Positions 35,599 to 44,612 of a DNA stretch of 64,000 nucleotides are shown here, in pieces (within the stretch, counting starts at the first letter, position 1; each line of letters begins with the position of its first letter). The notes beneath the pieces are model-generated. The model worked only from the letters and a program-made list of their open reading frames with translations, ran no database searches and was not told where the DNA came from. The position numbers and the translations under genes were made by a program. Location: contig CAYUCC010000005.1 in assembly GCA_964443225.1 (NCBI GenBank), forward strand, positions 1 to 64,000, read 5' to 3'. This stretch comes from SSC4 sp964443225 (GTDB lineage: Bacteria > Chloroflexota > Anaerolineae > SSC4 > Amarolineaceae).

Positions 35599-36187
35599 CG
35601 ATCAAATCCACCTCGGCACCGCACGCCGGGCAGTAACCGGTTGTACCCTCCACGATCAGCCGCTGGGCGCAGAAACAGACGTACCCCACCAGGCGGGCGG
35701 GGTTGCCCACTACGAGACCATGGTCGGGGACGTCGCGCGTGACGACGGCACCCGCACCGACGAGCGCCCAACGACCGATGGTGACACCCGCCACGATCAC
35801 ACTGGCCGCACCCAACGCGGCCCCGGTGTGCACCAACGTCGGCGCAATGACCCAATCGGCGTCCGATTTGAGCGAGCCATCGGGGTTGATGGCGCGCGGC
35901 AGCCGGTCGTTCGTGAAACAGACGTGCGGCCCCACGAAAACTCCATCGTCGAGCGTCACCCCGCGATAGATCGATACGTGGTTCTGAATCTTGACGCGAT
36001 GCCCGATCCGCACGCCAGCGTCTACATAAACCCCCTTGCCTACGATACACTGTTCCCCCAACACAGCACCGTTACGGATCTGGGCCCAGTTCCAGACGTG
36101 CGTGCCTGCCCCCAGCCTGGCCTGGGGTGATACTTCGGCCGTGGGGTGGATGGACGGTGGAGCACCACCGGTCTGCATCTCTGTCAT
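35582..36187 (-). CDS. left-handed beta-helix N-acetyltransferase (WlbB/WbpD-like) with zinc ribbon
   Basis: 201 residues. Hexapeptide repeats (about 12-165; 'HPTAEVSPQARLGAGTHVW', 'IGHRVKIQNHVSIYRGV', 'VGAGAVVTRDVPDHGLVVGNPAR') form the trimeric acetyl-CoA-dependent acyltransferase fold. The 'NDRLPRAINPDG' loop is typical of the UDP-3-amino-sugar N-acetyltransferases WlbB/WbpD. A short C-terminal Cys cluster ('CFCAQRL' and 'CPAC', 168-190) looks like a zinc ribbon. GGGAGG lies 7 nt before the ATG, and 1 bp separates it from the upstream stop. With the WlbA-like dehydrogenase it suggests a 2,3-diacetamido sugar in the polymer. Confidence 0.87.
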   Translation of the reverse strand: MTEMQTGGAPPSIHPTAEVSPQARLGAGTHVWNWAQIRNGAVLGEQCIVGKGVYVDAGVRIGHRVKIQNHVSIYRGVTLDDGVFVGPHVCFTNDRLPRAINPDGSLKSDADWVIAPTLVHTGAALGAASVIVAGVTIGRWALVGAGAVVTRDVPDHGLVVGNPARLVGYVCFCAQRLIVEGTTGYCPACGAEVDLIDDGSV

Positions 36188-36188
36188 G

Positions 36189-37499
36189 TCAAGCCTCCCG
36201 CAAACGCCACAAATAGTCCCACACCGTCAGCGCGTCGATGTCGCCGCTCACCGCCAGGGCGCTGCGCGCCGCCGCCGGCCAGCGGCTGAAACGCAGCAGG
36301 GGCGCCGTGGTATTCTCGACCACCCGAATGATGCGCCGCCCGTCACGCATGGGGTCGAACTCGGTTTGCCCGAAAAAGACGGAGTAATCCTCGCGCTGCG
36401 CACCGATCTCAACGATATAACCCTGCTGGCGCAGGAAGCCCAGCAGCGATAATGCACTGCCTGGCGCCAGGCCGATGATGGGTCGGGTCGGCGAGCGAAC
36501 CGTGAAGCGGTTGGCCAACACTTCGTAGGTGCTGCCAAACCAGGGGCGGCTCACAGCCGCCGGCCCGGCCAGTGTCTCGTTCCATGGCAGCACGTCCGCC
36601 GCCTGCGCCAGGATACGTGCCGCCGTGGGTGCATTCACCTGGACGTGCCAGACACCCGGACCCGCGGCGACAATGTCGATCTGGCACTGCGGGCGGATCT
36701 TCCACCACGCCGCGACCTCGGCCAGGCTGGCGATCCACACCGCAGGTTGGCGCCGCCGCGCATCGGCCAATACCTGGTCCAAGGCGTCGGCACAAATCAG
36801 ACCGCGCTCGGGGTGCACCAGCAGTACGAACAACTCGCCCACGTCATAACTCTGCGCCAGCACCGCACACCAGACCGTCGCGACCTCGCTGGCAGACAGA
36901 CCCAGGCGATCCACCAGCATCTCGTCATCGGGCAGCGACACGGGCAGTTCAACCAGTCCTTCGGAACGCAGCACCGGCAGCACCGGAATCTCCGCAGCAT
37001 CCTGCGGCTGGTAAAAATCGATCATCGGCCGTACCCGGGCATCCACCTCCAGTACCGGCCACCACACGCTGGTGCTGCTGTCATACTGAAAACCGCTGCT
37101 GCCGAGTACCCGCAGCAGACTGTCGTTCCAACGCAAGTACGGCGCACGAAAACCATCGGCAATGAGGCCGGCGTGGTCGAACAACCGGCGTGCGCGGGTC
37201 ACCTGGTCGCGCTGTGCCGCTGGCGGCAGGCGGGTCAGATCGAGGTGTTGATAACTGTGCACGGCCACTTCCATTCCCTGCGCCGCCAGCTTTTGCAGCG
37301 TCTGGGGATGGCGCGCCATCGGCAATGCCGTCGTCGGAAAGGTCGCCACGACACCATGCCGCTGCAGAACTGCCACCAGCGCATCCAATGCCGCCAGCAG
37401 CCGGTCCGGCGTTGTGCCCAACCGGCGCACCACCAAACTCGCACGGTCACGCACGTTCCACACGTCGTTCAACTGCCACCACTGATTCAACCCGCTCAC
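36189..37499 (-). CDS. polysaccharide-deacetylase-like (NodB-fold) protein with altered first motif
   Basis: 436 residues. The N-terminal half (about 15-240) shows the NodB fold: 'HSYQH' metal site (about 78-82), 'GFRAPYLRWN' (motif 3), 'DSSTSVWW' and 'LLVHPERG'. The usual first motif (TFDDG, base and metal Asp) is not visible; the protein begins 'MSGLNQWWQLNDVWNVRDRA'. The C-terminal half (about 260-436) has no family I recognise. The GTG start overlaps the upstream stop (GTGA); the frame extends 43 codons upstream but only as the antisense-frame copy of the preceding gene. It may be inactive, use another base, or be N-terminally shortened. Part of the glycan operon. Confidence 0.72.
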   Translation of the reverse strand: MSGLNQWWQLNDVWNVRDRASLVVRRLGTTPDRLLAALDALVAVLQRHGVVATFPTTALPMARHPQTLQKLAAQGMEVAVHSYQHLDLTRLPPAAQRDQVTRARRLFDHAGLIADGFRAPYLRWNDSLLRVLGSSGFQYDSSTSVWWPVLEVDARVRPMIDFYQPQDAAEIPVLPVLRSEGLVELPVSLPDDEMLVDRLGLSASEVATVWCAVLAQSYDVGELFVLLVHPERGLICADALDQVLADARRRQPAVWIASLAEVAAWWKIRPQCQIDIVAAGPGVWHVQVNAPTAARILAQAADVLPWNETLAGPAAVSRPWFGSTYEVLANRFTVRSPTRPIIGLAPGSALSLLGFLRQQGYIVEIGAQREDYSVFFGQTEFDPMRDGRRIIRVVENTTAPLLRFSRWPAAARSALAVSGDIDALTVWDYLWRLREA

Positions 37500-37966
37500 C
37501 TGCCCCAACCCGGCACCAGGTACGATAGGATCGTCTCCGCCAGCGTGCCGGGTTCCTCGTAATACGGCACAAATTCGGCAACCCGTGCCGCGGCGATGGC
37601 GTCCGCCAGGTGGACCAGGTCCTGACACCAGATCAGATGGCCACGCCGTGAGAGTTCACCCAACAGATCACCCTGGTGCGCATCGTAGCGGTCGGGGTTG
37701 CTGACACTCACGAGACGTTTACCGTGACGCAGCACTTCCACCGTCACCCCCAGGCCACCATGAGCCACCACCAGGTCTGCCTCCCCGATGTAGGGTTCGA
37801 GCGACGGTGCAAACCGGAAACACGCGGCGTTCTGCGGAATATAATGGCCTTCGCCGATCTGCATACGCACGGTGTCGCCCGCGGCCAACAGGGCCGGGGC
37901 CAGGCGATCCATCGCCCGCACCAGGTCATCGAAGTCACCGCTTCCCACGGTCGTCAGGATGTTCAT
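37496..37966 (-). CDS. Alg13/PssE-like glycosyltransferase catalytic subunit (GT28 C-terminal domain)
   Basis: 156 residues, soluble. Corresponds to the C-terminal, UDP-sugar-binding half of GT28 enzymes: 'MNILTTVGSGDFDDLVRAMD' at the start, 'ADLVVAHGGLGVTVEVLRHGKRLVSVSNP' (about 64-92) and 'HQGDLLGELSRRGHL'. In yeast Alg13/Alg14 and bacterial PssE/PssD this half works only with the membrane-anchored half, which is encoded 3 bp upstream here. The pair likely adds the second sugar to the lipid-linked precursor on the cytoplasmic face. Confidence 0.87.
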   Translation of the reverse strand: MNILTTVGSGDFDDLVRAMDRLAPALLAAGDTVRMQIGEGHYIPQNAACFRFAPSLEPYIGEADLVVAHGGLGVTVEVLRHGKRLVSVSNPDRYDAHQGDLLGELSRRGHLIWCQDLVHLADAIAAARVAEFVPYYEEPGTLAETILSYLVPGWGR

Positions 37967-37969
37967 CGT

Positions 37970-38476
37970 CTACAACAAGCGCCCCGCATAGATGGCCTTT
38001 GGATGCTCGTCACGCAGCGCGGGCCACTGCACCAGGTAGAGATTAGCCAGCGGCCGCATCAGACGGCCGGTGCGCGAAAGGTGCGTCACCCGTGACCCTG
38101 TCTCGATGAAGATGACCTGGCTGCCCAACAGCCGTGCCCACACGGCCACGGGCACCGCCAGCGCGGGACCCGCCGTGATGACTGCCTGTGGTCGTGCACG
38201 CAGCATGACACCCAGTGCCTGCCCAAGCGCACGCAGCGTACCCACAACCTGCCGCACACCCGAATACGATTTATAACTCGGGCGGTTGATGAAGTACACC
38301 GGACCGGTCTGGCGAATGCGCTGCGCTGACAGGGTGTCCTCGTAGGTCAGCAGGTACGCGTAAGTAAAGGGCGCCCCTTGCGCCACGAACAGGTCGACCA
38401 GGCGCAAAATCTCGGTCGTATGCCCCCCACCGCCCAAGATGACCAGTACACGCATTGGCTGCGCCGCGTTCTTCAT
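37970..38476 (-). CDS. Alg14/PssD-like glycosyltransferase membrane subunit
   Basis: 168 residues. N-terminal half of a split GT28 enzyme: the glycine-rich 'ILGGGGHTTEILRLVD' (about 13-28), then 'VITAGPALAVPVAVWARLLGSQVIFIETGSRV' (about 101-132) and 'VQWPALRDEHPKAIYAGRLL' at the end. A hydrophobic helix near 82-125 probably holds the pair at the membrane. The ATG overlaps the upstream GT4 stop as ATGA; codon 8 is an alternative Met. Partner of the next gene (Alg13-like), 3 bp downstream. Confidence 0.87.
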   Translation of the reverse strand: MKNAAQPMRVLVILGGGGHTTEILRLVDLFVAQGAPFTYAYLLTYEDTLSAQRIRQTGPVYFINRPSYKSYSGVRQVVGTLRALGQALGVMLRARPQAVITAGPALAVPVAVWARLLGSQVIFIETGSRVTHLSRTGRLMRPLANLYLVQWPALRDEHPKAIYAGRLL

Positions 38477-39426
38477 CGCGCGTGCCTCCGACGGGTAACC
38501 GTCTCGTACACCTGAAGCACCTGGCGCGCCGTGCCCAGGGTAGCCAGCGGGCGTACCCGGTCGCGGCCGTTGGTCCGCCCGCTAAACGCCAGGGCCTGCC
38601 GCAGCTGTGCCGTGACGCTGTCGACCGTCGGGGCACACAAAAAACATCCTGCCGTATCGCCCATCACGCTCGCCACGTCGCCCACGTCGGTGGATACAAT
38701 CGGCAGGTTGCAGGCCATCGCCTCCTTGATGACCATCGGCGACCCTTCGTAACGTGACACGAGACCCAGCACGTCGGCGGCCTGCATGATCTGCGGCACC
38801 TGGTCGTGGGGCAGTCCGCTGGCAATGACCAGGTCGACGGGGGCACCATCCGCACGCAGGGCCGCGACGGCACCTTCCAGCAGATGGACCTGTTTTTCGG
38901 GACGAACCTCGCCGACAAACACGACGATCTGCCGGTCCAACGGCAGCCCAAGGCGGGTTCGTGCCTGGTCACGGTCACCCGGTGCGAAGAGATCGAGATC
39001 GATCCCGCACGGAATCACCGAGACGTGCGCGGGCCGAAAGCGCAAATCGGCCAGGACGTGGGGCGCGGTGACGATCACCCAATCAGAAAGGCGGGCCGCC
39101 AGGCGCGCCAGGGGTGCCGTCCAGCCAAAGGTCACTTCGATGCCGTGCAGCGTAAGCACCAGCGGCCAGCGCACCTGGGCACGCGCCATCAACCCGCTGA
39201 ACGGATAGTGGGCATGCACCACGTCGTACGACGCCCGCGACAGCCCGCGTCCCGCCAGTCGTGCGGTGCCCCAGGCGTAATTGTGTGTGCGCCGCTGCCC
39301 ATCCACGAAGACCACCTCCACGTCGACGCCAAGCTGGCGCAAGGCACTGACTTCGTCATGGACGAAGGTGCCAAAGTGGGGACGGTCCGGTGTTGGGTAC
39401 ATGTTGGTTACGACGAGTACGTGCAT
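38473..39426 (-). CDS. GT4-family glycosyltransferase
   Basis: 317 residues, short but complete GT-B fold. N-terminal 'MHVLVVTNMYPTPDRPHFGTFVHDEVSALRQLG', middle 'VIPCGIDLDLFAPG' and 'FVGEVRPEKQVHLL', and the C-terminal E-x7-E region 'SRYEGSPMVIKEAMACNLPIVSTDVGD' that binds the nucleotide-sugar. Cytoplasmic retaining transferase extending the lipid-linked repeat unit; sugar unknown. ATGA overlap with the Alg14-like gene downstream and a 12-bp gap to the GT4 gene upstream. Confidence 0.9.
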   Translation of the reverse strand: MHVLVVTNMYPTPDRPHFGTFVHDEVSALRQLGVDVEVVFVDGQRRTHNYAWGTARLAGRGLSRASYDVVHAHYPFSGLMARAQVRWPLVLTLHGIEVTFGWTAPLARLAARLSDWVIVTAPHVLADLRFRPAHVSVIPCGIDLDLFAPGDRDQARTRLGLPLDRQIVVFVGEVRPEKQVHLLEGAVAALRADGAPVDLVIASGLPHDQVPQIMQAADVLGLVSRYEGSPMVIKEAMACNLPIVSTDVGDVASVMGDTAGCFLCAPTVDSVTAQLRQALAFSGRTNGRDRVRPLATLGTARQVLQVYETVTRRRHAR

Positions 39427-39438
39427 GGGCTGCCTTTG

Positions 39439-40659
39439 TCAGTGCCTGGATGTCACGGTCGCGCTGGGCGCCTCGACCGCCGCGCCAGAGGCGGGATCGG
39501 CGGGAGACAACGTTTGTGCACCGGCGCTGCCGGTCCGGCCCAGCGCGATGTCGTACACGGCGCGGTAGCTGGCGGCCACCACGTCGGGCCAGAACCGTTG
39601 GCGAGCCGCGGCACGGGCGCGCGCTCCGATGGCCTGGCGCAAATCGGGATCACGCAGGAGCTGCACAACGCGATCGGCAAACGCAGCGGCATCGGTGGGT
39701 GCTGCCAGGAAGCCCGTCTCGCCGTCGGTCAGCAAGGCCGGCGTACCGCCGGCGCGGCTGGCGATGACGGGCCGGCCGGCGGCCATCGCCTCGGCCACGA
39801 CCATCGGGGCGTGCTCGTGGTGCGCAGCGTGCAGCAGCAGTGTGCTGTTGGCCAGGCAGTCCACGATGGCGGGCGCGGATAGGCGGCCGCCGATAATGAC
39901 CTGCTGTTCCAGCCGGTATTCGGCCACGGCGCGGTGAACCCGGGCCGCGTACTGCGGGTCGGTTTCACCACCCACGATACGCAGCGTGACGTCTGGCCGC
40001 GCCTGGCGTACGCGGTCCATGGCCTCCACCAACGTGATCTGGTTTTTTCGCGGGAAGATGTGTCCGAGCGCCAACAGCCGGTTATCGGCCGTCGCGGGTG
40101 GCAGGTCGAAAAAGCGCGGCGCCACTGGATTGTCGACGCGATGCAGCACGGCCTGCGTATGCGGCCGCAGATAGGCCTCGCCAAACGGGGTCAGGGCGAT
40201 CACGTGGCGCGCCCGCCGCAGGGCATAACGCTCGTACGCCACCATCACCAGGAGCGCGATCTTTTGTTTGGCACTGGCGGGCGCGCGCAGTTCGTGGCCC
40301 GCCAGACCGTGCACCGTATACACCGTGGGCAGTCCAAGACGCAGCGCCGCCGTGGCAAATTCACCGGTGTGGGCGTTGACCAGGTCCGGCTGCACCTGAG
40401 CCAGAACCGTCCCGATGCGAAAAACGGTCGTCACCAGGTTCGGCAAAATGCGCCGGCGCTGCGTCGACAGGCGATGGAAGGTGACGCCGTCTTCGACGGT
40501 GGTGTCGTCCGCCGGCACATCGGGCCGGCACGTGATCACGTGCAGATCGAGGCCCGCATCGGCGCGCAGAGCCTGCACCAGGTTGTAGGAGACCGTATCC
40601 ACACCACCGCTGATGTTCTGCGCGTTTGCCGGATAGTAGGTGATAAGCGCCAGGCGCAT
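39439..40659 (-). CDS. GT4-family glycosyltransferase
   Basis: 406 residues. N-terminal 'ISGGVDTVSYNLVQAL' loop typical of GT4 acceptor domains; 'LALGHIFPRKNQITLVEAMDRV' and 'LLHAAHHEHAPMVVAEAMAAGRPVIASRAGGTPALL' form the nucleotide-sugar site with the E-x7-E motif altered to 'HEHAPMVVAEA'. The C terminus (about 375-406) is a low-complexity tail rich in Ala, Ser and Pro. GAGGGAG precedes the ATG by about 6-8 nt. Third sugar-adding enzyme in the operon read from the right; donor unknown. Confidence 0.88.
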   Translation of the reverse strand: MRLALITYYPANAQNISGGVDTVSYNLVQALRADAGLDLHVITCRPDVPADDTTVEDGVTFHRLSTQRRRILPNLVTTVFRIGTVLAQVQPDLVNAHTGEFATAALRLGLPTVYTVHGLAGHELRAPASAKQKIALLVMVAYERYALRRARHVIALTPFGEAYLRPHTQAVLHRVDNPVAPRFFDLPPATADNRLLALGHIFPRKNQITLVEAMDRVRQARPDVTLRIVGGETDPQYAARVHRAVAEYRLEQQVIIGGRLSAPAIVDCLANSTLLLHAAHHEHAPMVVAEAMAAGRPVIASRAGGTPALLTDGETGFLAAPTDAAAFADRVVQLLRDPDLRQAIGARARAAARQRFWPDVVAASYRAVYDIALGRTGSAGAQTLSPADPASGAAVEAPSATVTSRH

Positions 40660-40672
40660 GGATCACTCCCTC

Positions 40673-41878
40673 TCATCCAGGCCCGGCCAGCCGCCAATAG
40701 ACGGCCCGCGTGCGTTCGGCCACGGCGTGGGGGTGAAATCGGGGCATGGCCGCCCGCTGGGCGTTTTGACCCAGGGCTCTGGCGAAGGTGGCATCGTCCA
40801 ATACCCTGTGCATGTGCGCGGCCAGTCCTGGTACGTCGCCGGCCGCGACCAACAGGCCGGTTTTGCGATTCTCGATCAATTCGGGCACACCGCCCACCAT
40901 CGTGGCAACCACCGGACAGGCCGCGGCCATGGCTTCCGCAATCGACACAGGCGCCGTCTCCTGATGGGCTGCCAGGGCCACCATCGTGCACGTGGCCAGT
41001 TCGTCCTGCAGCGCCGCACGCGAAAGTGTTCCCAAAAAATGGACACGGTCGGCGACCGCTGTGCGCTGAACCTCGGCGCGGCACTGGGCCACGTAGTCAG
41101 GTTCGGCGGTCGTTTCGCCCGCCAGGCGCAGCTCGGCGTCGGGAAACTCGGCGGCAAGCCGCGCAAAAGCACCAATCAAGTCGAGTATTCCTTTGCGCGC
41201 AATGATACGCGCCGGACAGAGAATGGTGCTGCGCTGGGGTGTACGCCGCACCTGGAAGAACGAGACGTCGATCGGGTTTTCGATGTGCGTCACCTGTGCC
41301 TGCTGCGCCAGCTGCGGGAACTCGCGCAGGACGTAGGGGCTGATAACGATCAATTCACGCACGCGTGCCAGGCAGTACCGTTCGTAGAGCCTGTCGTAGG
41401 TCCAACGCCAGCGGGCGCCGGGCGGGCCTTTGGCGGTCGCCAGGCGGGCTTCCTGCGCCACCACACCGTGCAGGGTGACAACCGCCGGCCGGCCGCTCGT
41501 CGTGGCCGCATCGACGTAGACACCCGAACCGTGGGCGTGCACAACCGCCGGTTCGATCAGGCGCAGCGCACGGTGCAGCCAGGTACGCACCGGCCGGTTG
41601 AGGAACAGGCGTCCCAACCGTGGCTCCGGCACGCGGTGAACCCAAACCGCGCCGTGCTGCTCGTGCTCGATGGCGGTCAGCCCAGGCCGGCCGCTCACCA
41701 CGTGGACCTCGAGATCGGGATAAGTCGCCAGTTCGGTCGCCAGCACCGACACCACCGCCTCGACGCCGCCGATCACGTGCGCCGGATCGTCGGGGTACAG
41801 TCCCAGCAGTGCCAAACGCAGCGTCGTGCCCGGGGTGACTGTGCGCAGCTCGGATCGCGACCGGGTGGGTGCATCCAT
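40673..41878 (-). CDS. GT4-family glycosyltransferase
   Basis: 401 residues. 'LLGLYPDDPAHVIGGVEAVVSVLATEL' (about 23-49), 'VVHAHGSGVYVDAA', 'ILCPARIIARKGILDLIGAFARL' and 'QETAPVSIAEAMAAACPVVATMVGGVPELIENRKTGLLV' mark a complete GT4 GT-B enzyme. The ATG at 41878 starts 2 bp after the upstream stop; 196 further upstream codons in frame are an antisense-frame reading of the polymerase gene and are excluded. GGAGGGGGT precedes the start. Confidence 0.88.
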   Translation of the reverse strand: MDAPTRSRSELRTVTPGTTLRLALLGLYPDDPAHVIGGVEAVVSVLATELATYPDLEVHVVSGRPGLTAIEHEQHGAVWVHRVPEPRLGRLFLNRPVRTWLHRALRLIEPAVVHAHGSGVYVDAATTSGRPAVVTLHGVVAQEARLATAKGPPGARWRWTYDRLYERYCLARVRELIVISPYVLREFPQLAQQAQVTHIENPIDVSFFQVRRTPQRSTILCPARIIARKGILDLIGAFARLAAEFPDAELRLAGETTAEPDYVAQCRAEVQRTAVADRVHFLGTLSRAALQDELATCTMVALAAHQETAPVSIAEAMAAACPVVATMVGGVPELIENRKTGLLVAAGDVPGLAAHMHRVLDDATFARALGQNAQRAAMPRFHPHAVAERTRAVYWRLAGPG

Positions 41879-41880
41879 CG

Positions 41881-43350
41881 TCACACCCCCTCCAGATGCC
41901 GCTGGCGACTGCGTTCGGCCTGGTGCAGGCCATAGGCCGTGCCGATGATCAGAAAGAACAGCAGGCTGGTCAGCGGGCCTAACGCCGCGTCGTAGGTGGC
42001 CGACGTCGCCGCCTGAATGGCGAGGACCGCCATGGCCGCTGCCAGCATCCCGGCCCAGACGGCGGCCGTTGTTGGGTCTGCCTGGCCTGCCCGCCGTCGA
42101 AAACGATCGAAGCGCCAGAGATCGAACGTTATGAGCAGCAGAATGACGACGTACGGAATACCCGCCACCAGGCCTCCCGAAGTCAAAACGAACAGATACG
42201 AGTTGTGTGGTGCGGGCACGAAACCCTCGAGCCGCGGCAGCAAGCCGCGGTCCATAGCTGCATAACCAAAACTGGCGTACCCGATACCAAACAGAGGCTG
42301 CTGCTGCCACAGCAACACGGCGGCATCGACGCTCGTCAGTCGATCCTCGACCGTCTCTTCGCGCAACAACCGGTCGCTGACCAGGGGCTGCTGGCTGATG
42401 ACCGGCCAGCTCAACGCCGCCACGAGACCCACGACCACGACCGTGGGCAGCAGCAACCGTCGCCACCGCCGGTAATAAAGGCTCAAGACGGCGGCCCCCA
42501 GGAGCAAGCCCAACCAGCTGGCACGATTGTAGGTAAAAAACCCTGCCACCGCAAAGCTCAATGCCAGCGCGGCGGCCAGGAGCCGGCCGTGCAGGGTTGT
42601 CTGCCAGGTGAAGGCGACCATGGCGATGACCAGGGCAAAGGCCAGGGGAATGCCGAGATAGACCGGATTGCCCAACAGGCTGACGACGCGGCGCAGATCG
42701 GCGCCGTACGAAAACTGGACCGTGTCAGGTGCCAGCAGCGGCACGCCCGCGGTCTGTTCGTGCAGCACCAGGAAAGCCAGATAGGCACCGACGACCATCA
42801 CGGCGGACGCCATCCAGCGTGCCCCGCGTGCGTCCCGGACCAGGTTGCGTGCCAGGGCATACACCAGCATCGGCAGCAGGTACGTATCGAACACCCCCTG
42901 GACGGCGGCGACGATCCCCAGCGCCGATGCGAAGATCGACAGCAGGATGCCAACCGCAAAAATCAGCATCGCCACGTCCAACAGGTTGATTGGCGCCAGC
43001 CGGCGGCGACCCAGCGCGGCGCGTGCAATCAGGAGCACTACGGTCCAGCCAACCGCCAGGCGGGTCAGGGCCAGGTCCGGTATACCCGCACCCAGGTGGA
43101 TGTCCAGGTTCCAAACCGTGGCAAAAGGCGATAATACAATCCACACCCCCAGGCCAAGCAGCGGATTGAGCGTAATGAGCAGCAAAACCGCCGCCGACGT
43201 CGCCAGTGCCACGGTAAGCGGGAGGCGCGTCGGGTCCCACAACGTGACTGCAATCAGCACACCCACGGCACACACGAGCACGATGAGTGCAAGCTGGGCG
43301 GCACGCCGCAGCCACGCTGGCGGGTGTTCAATGCTGCGCCAGGTGTTCAC
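41881..43350 (-). CDS. O-antigen ligase/polymerase family membrane protein (Wzy_C-like)
   Basis: 489 residues with eleven or more transmembrane helices. The large extracytoplasmic loop lies at about 330-410 and includes 'WQQQPLFGIGYASFGYAAMDRGL' and 'VPAPHNSYLFVLTSGGLVAG'. The 'P.(F/L)G.G' and 'PHNSYL' elements are diagnostic of the O-antigen ligase/polymerase domain. In this context it is the best candidate for the repeat-unit polymerase. The GTG start at 43350 overlaps the upstream GT4 stop (GTGA). Upstream in-frame codons are an antisense-frame copy of that gene. Confidence 0.87.
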   Translation of the reverse strand: MNTWRSIEHPPAWLRRAAQLALIVLVCAVGVLIAVTLWDPTRLPLTVALATSAAVLLLITLNPLLGLGVWIVLSPFATVWNLDIHLGAGIPDLALTRLAVGWTVVLLIARAALGRRRLAPINLLDVAMLIFAVGILLSIFASALGIVAAVQGVFDTYLLPMLVYALARNLVRDARGARWMASAVMVVGAYLAFLVLHEQTAGVPLLAPDTVQFSYGADLRRVVSLLGNPVYLGIPLAFALVIAMVAFTWQTTLHGRLLAAALALSFAVAGFFTYNRASWLGLLLGAAVLSLYYRRWRRLLLPTVVVVGLVAALSWPVISQQPLVSDRLLREETVEDRLTSVDAAVLLWQQQPLFGIGYASFGYAAMDRGLLPRLEGFVPAPHNSYLFVLTSGGLVAGIPYVVILLLITFDLWRFDRFRRRAGQADPTTAAVWAGMLAAAMAVLAIQAATSATYDAALGPLTSLLFFLIIGTAYGLHQAERSRQRHLEGV

Positions 43351-44612
43351 AGACTGCCTCGCGCCCGCCTGGCCGCGGCCATCACCCGTTCGTACATCGC
43401 CTGCACGCCTTGCAGGTACTGATCCAGCGTGAAATGGGATGCCACACGCTGGCGCCCGGCGGCTGCCAGGGATGCCGCCAGCGCCGGATTTTGCCACACC
43501 GTGGTCATGGCTTCGGCCAGCGCGTGGCTGTTGCCAGAGGTCACGAGCAGGCCGCTGACGCCGTGCTCGATGATCTCGAGCACACCGCCGGCCGCACTGC
43601 CAATCACCGGTCGCTGCGCGGCCATGCCTTCGATGACGACTCGTCCGAAGGGTTCGGGTTCGATCGCCGCGTGGCACAGGAGGTCGAGTGCCGCCAGCAC
43701 GGCGGGCACATCGGCGCGGTGCCCTGTGAGCGTCACACGCTCGGCGATGCCCAGGTTGTGCGCAAGGTCGAGCAGATAGTCGTCGTAGCCCGGCTCGGTC
43801 ACGTCGGGCGCGCCGACGATCAACAGGTGGGCCTGCGGGCAGTGGCTGGCAAATTCGGCAAAAGCCCGCATTACGACGTGATGCCCTTTCCATGGAACCA
43901 GGCGTCCAACGCTGCCCACGACAAAAGCTGTGGCTGGCACACCGTATTCGCTGCGTACGGCGGCACCGTCCAGGTCGAGGGGAAAGGCTGTCAAATCGAG
44001 TCCGTTGGGTACGACCCGTGCCAGGCGGACGGTGGCGCCGGCGGTCTGCTGCTGGTTGGCCACGGCATGCGAGATGTAAATGAAGCCATCGACCCGGCGC
44101 GACAACCAGCGGTCGAGCCAGCTCAGTGCGTCGAGCGCACGGACGTGACACACCACCGGGATGCCCAGGGAGCTCGTCGCAATGATACCCGCGCGGCTGA
44201 TTGGGATACTGTCGTTGAGGTGGACCAAATCTGGGTGGAGGCGGCCGATCAACCGGCGCAGGTGCCAGGCCTGGGGCAGGACGTCACGCAGGAACCGGAC
44301 CAGCAGGCCAGCGCCCTGCCACAACGGCGTAAAACCGGGCAGCCGCTTGAGCCAGCTCACCAGGCGGCCACGCCGCGCGTCCTGCACCACGTCGGGATAC
44401 ACATCGCCCAGCCCCTGGCGCGAGGGCACCGTGCGTACCTGCATACCAGGAACGTCCAACGCACGAAACTGGGTGACGGCCGGGTTGGCGGCATTCAGAA
44501 TGACGGCCTGCGGCTGCCAGGCGGTCACATCCAGCCCCTGGATCAGCAAACGCAGGCTGACGATCGAGCCGCCGGGTCGGGGTGCCAGGTCGACGAACAA
44601 CACACGCTTCAT
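43347..44612 (-). CDS. GT4-family glycosyltransferase
   Basis: 421 residues. 'PGGSIVSLRLLIQGLD' near the N terminus, 'DLVHLNDSIPISRAGIIA', 'SVGRLVPWKGHHVVMRAFAEF' and 'EPEPFGRVVIEGMAAQRPVIGSAAGGVLEII' (E-x7-E) define a complete GT4 enzyme. ATGA overlap with the chain-length regulator upstream and GTGA overlap with the polymerase downstream show tight coupling. Probably the first GT4 in the order of translation; donor and linkage unknown. Confidence 0.9.
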   Translation of the reverse strand: MKRVLFVDLAPRPGGSIVSLRLLIQGLDVTAWQPQAVILNAANPAVTQFRALDVPGMQVRTVPSRQGLGDVYPDVVQDARRGRLVSWLKRLPGFTPLWQGAGLLVRFLRDVLPQAWHLRRLIGRLHPDLVHLNDSIPISRAGIIATSSLGIPVVCHVRALDALSWLDRWLSRRVDGFIYISHAVANQQQTAGATVRLARVVPNGLDLTAFPLDLDGAAVRSEYGVPATAFVVGSVGRLVPWKGHHVVMRAFAEFASHCPQAHLLIVGAPDVTEPGYDDYLLDLAHNLGIAERVTLTGHRADVPAVLAALDLLCHAAIEPEPFGRVVIEGMAAQRPVIGSAAGGVLEIIEHGVSGLLVTSGNSHALAEAMTTVWQNPALAASLAAAGRQRVASHFTLDQYLQGVQAMYERVMAAARRARGSL

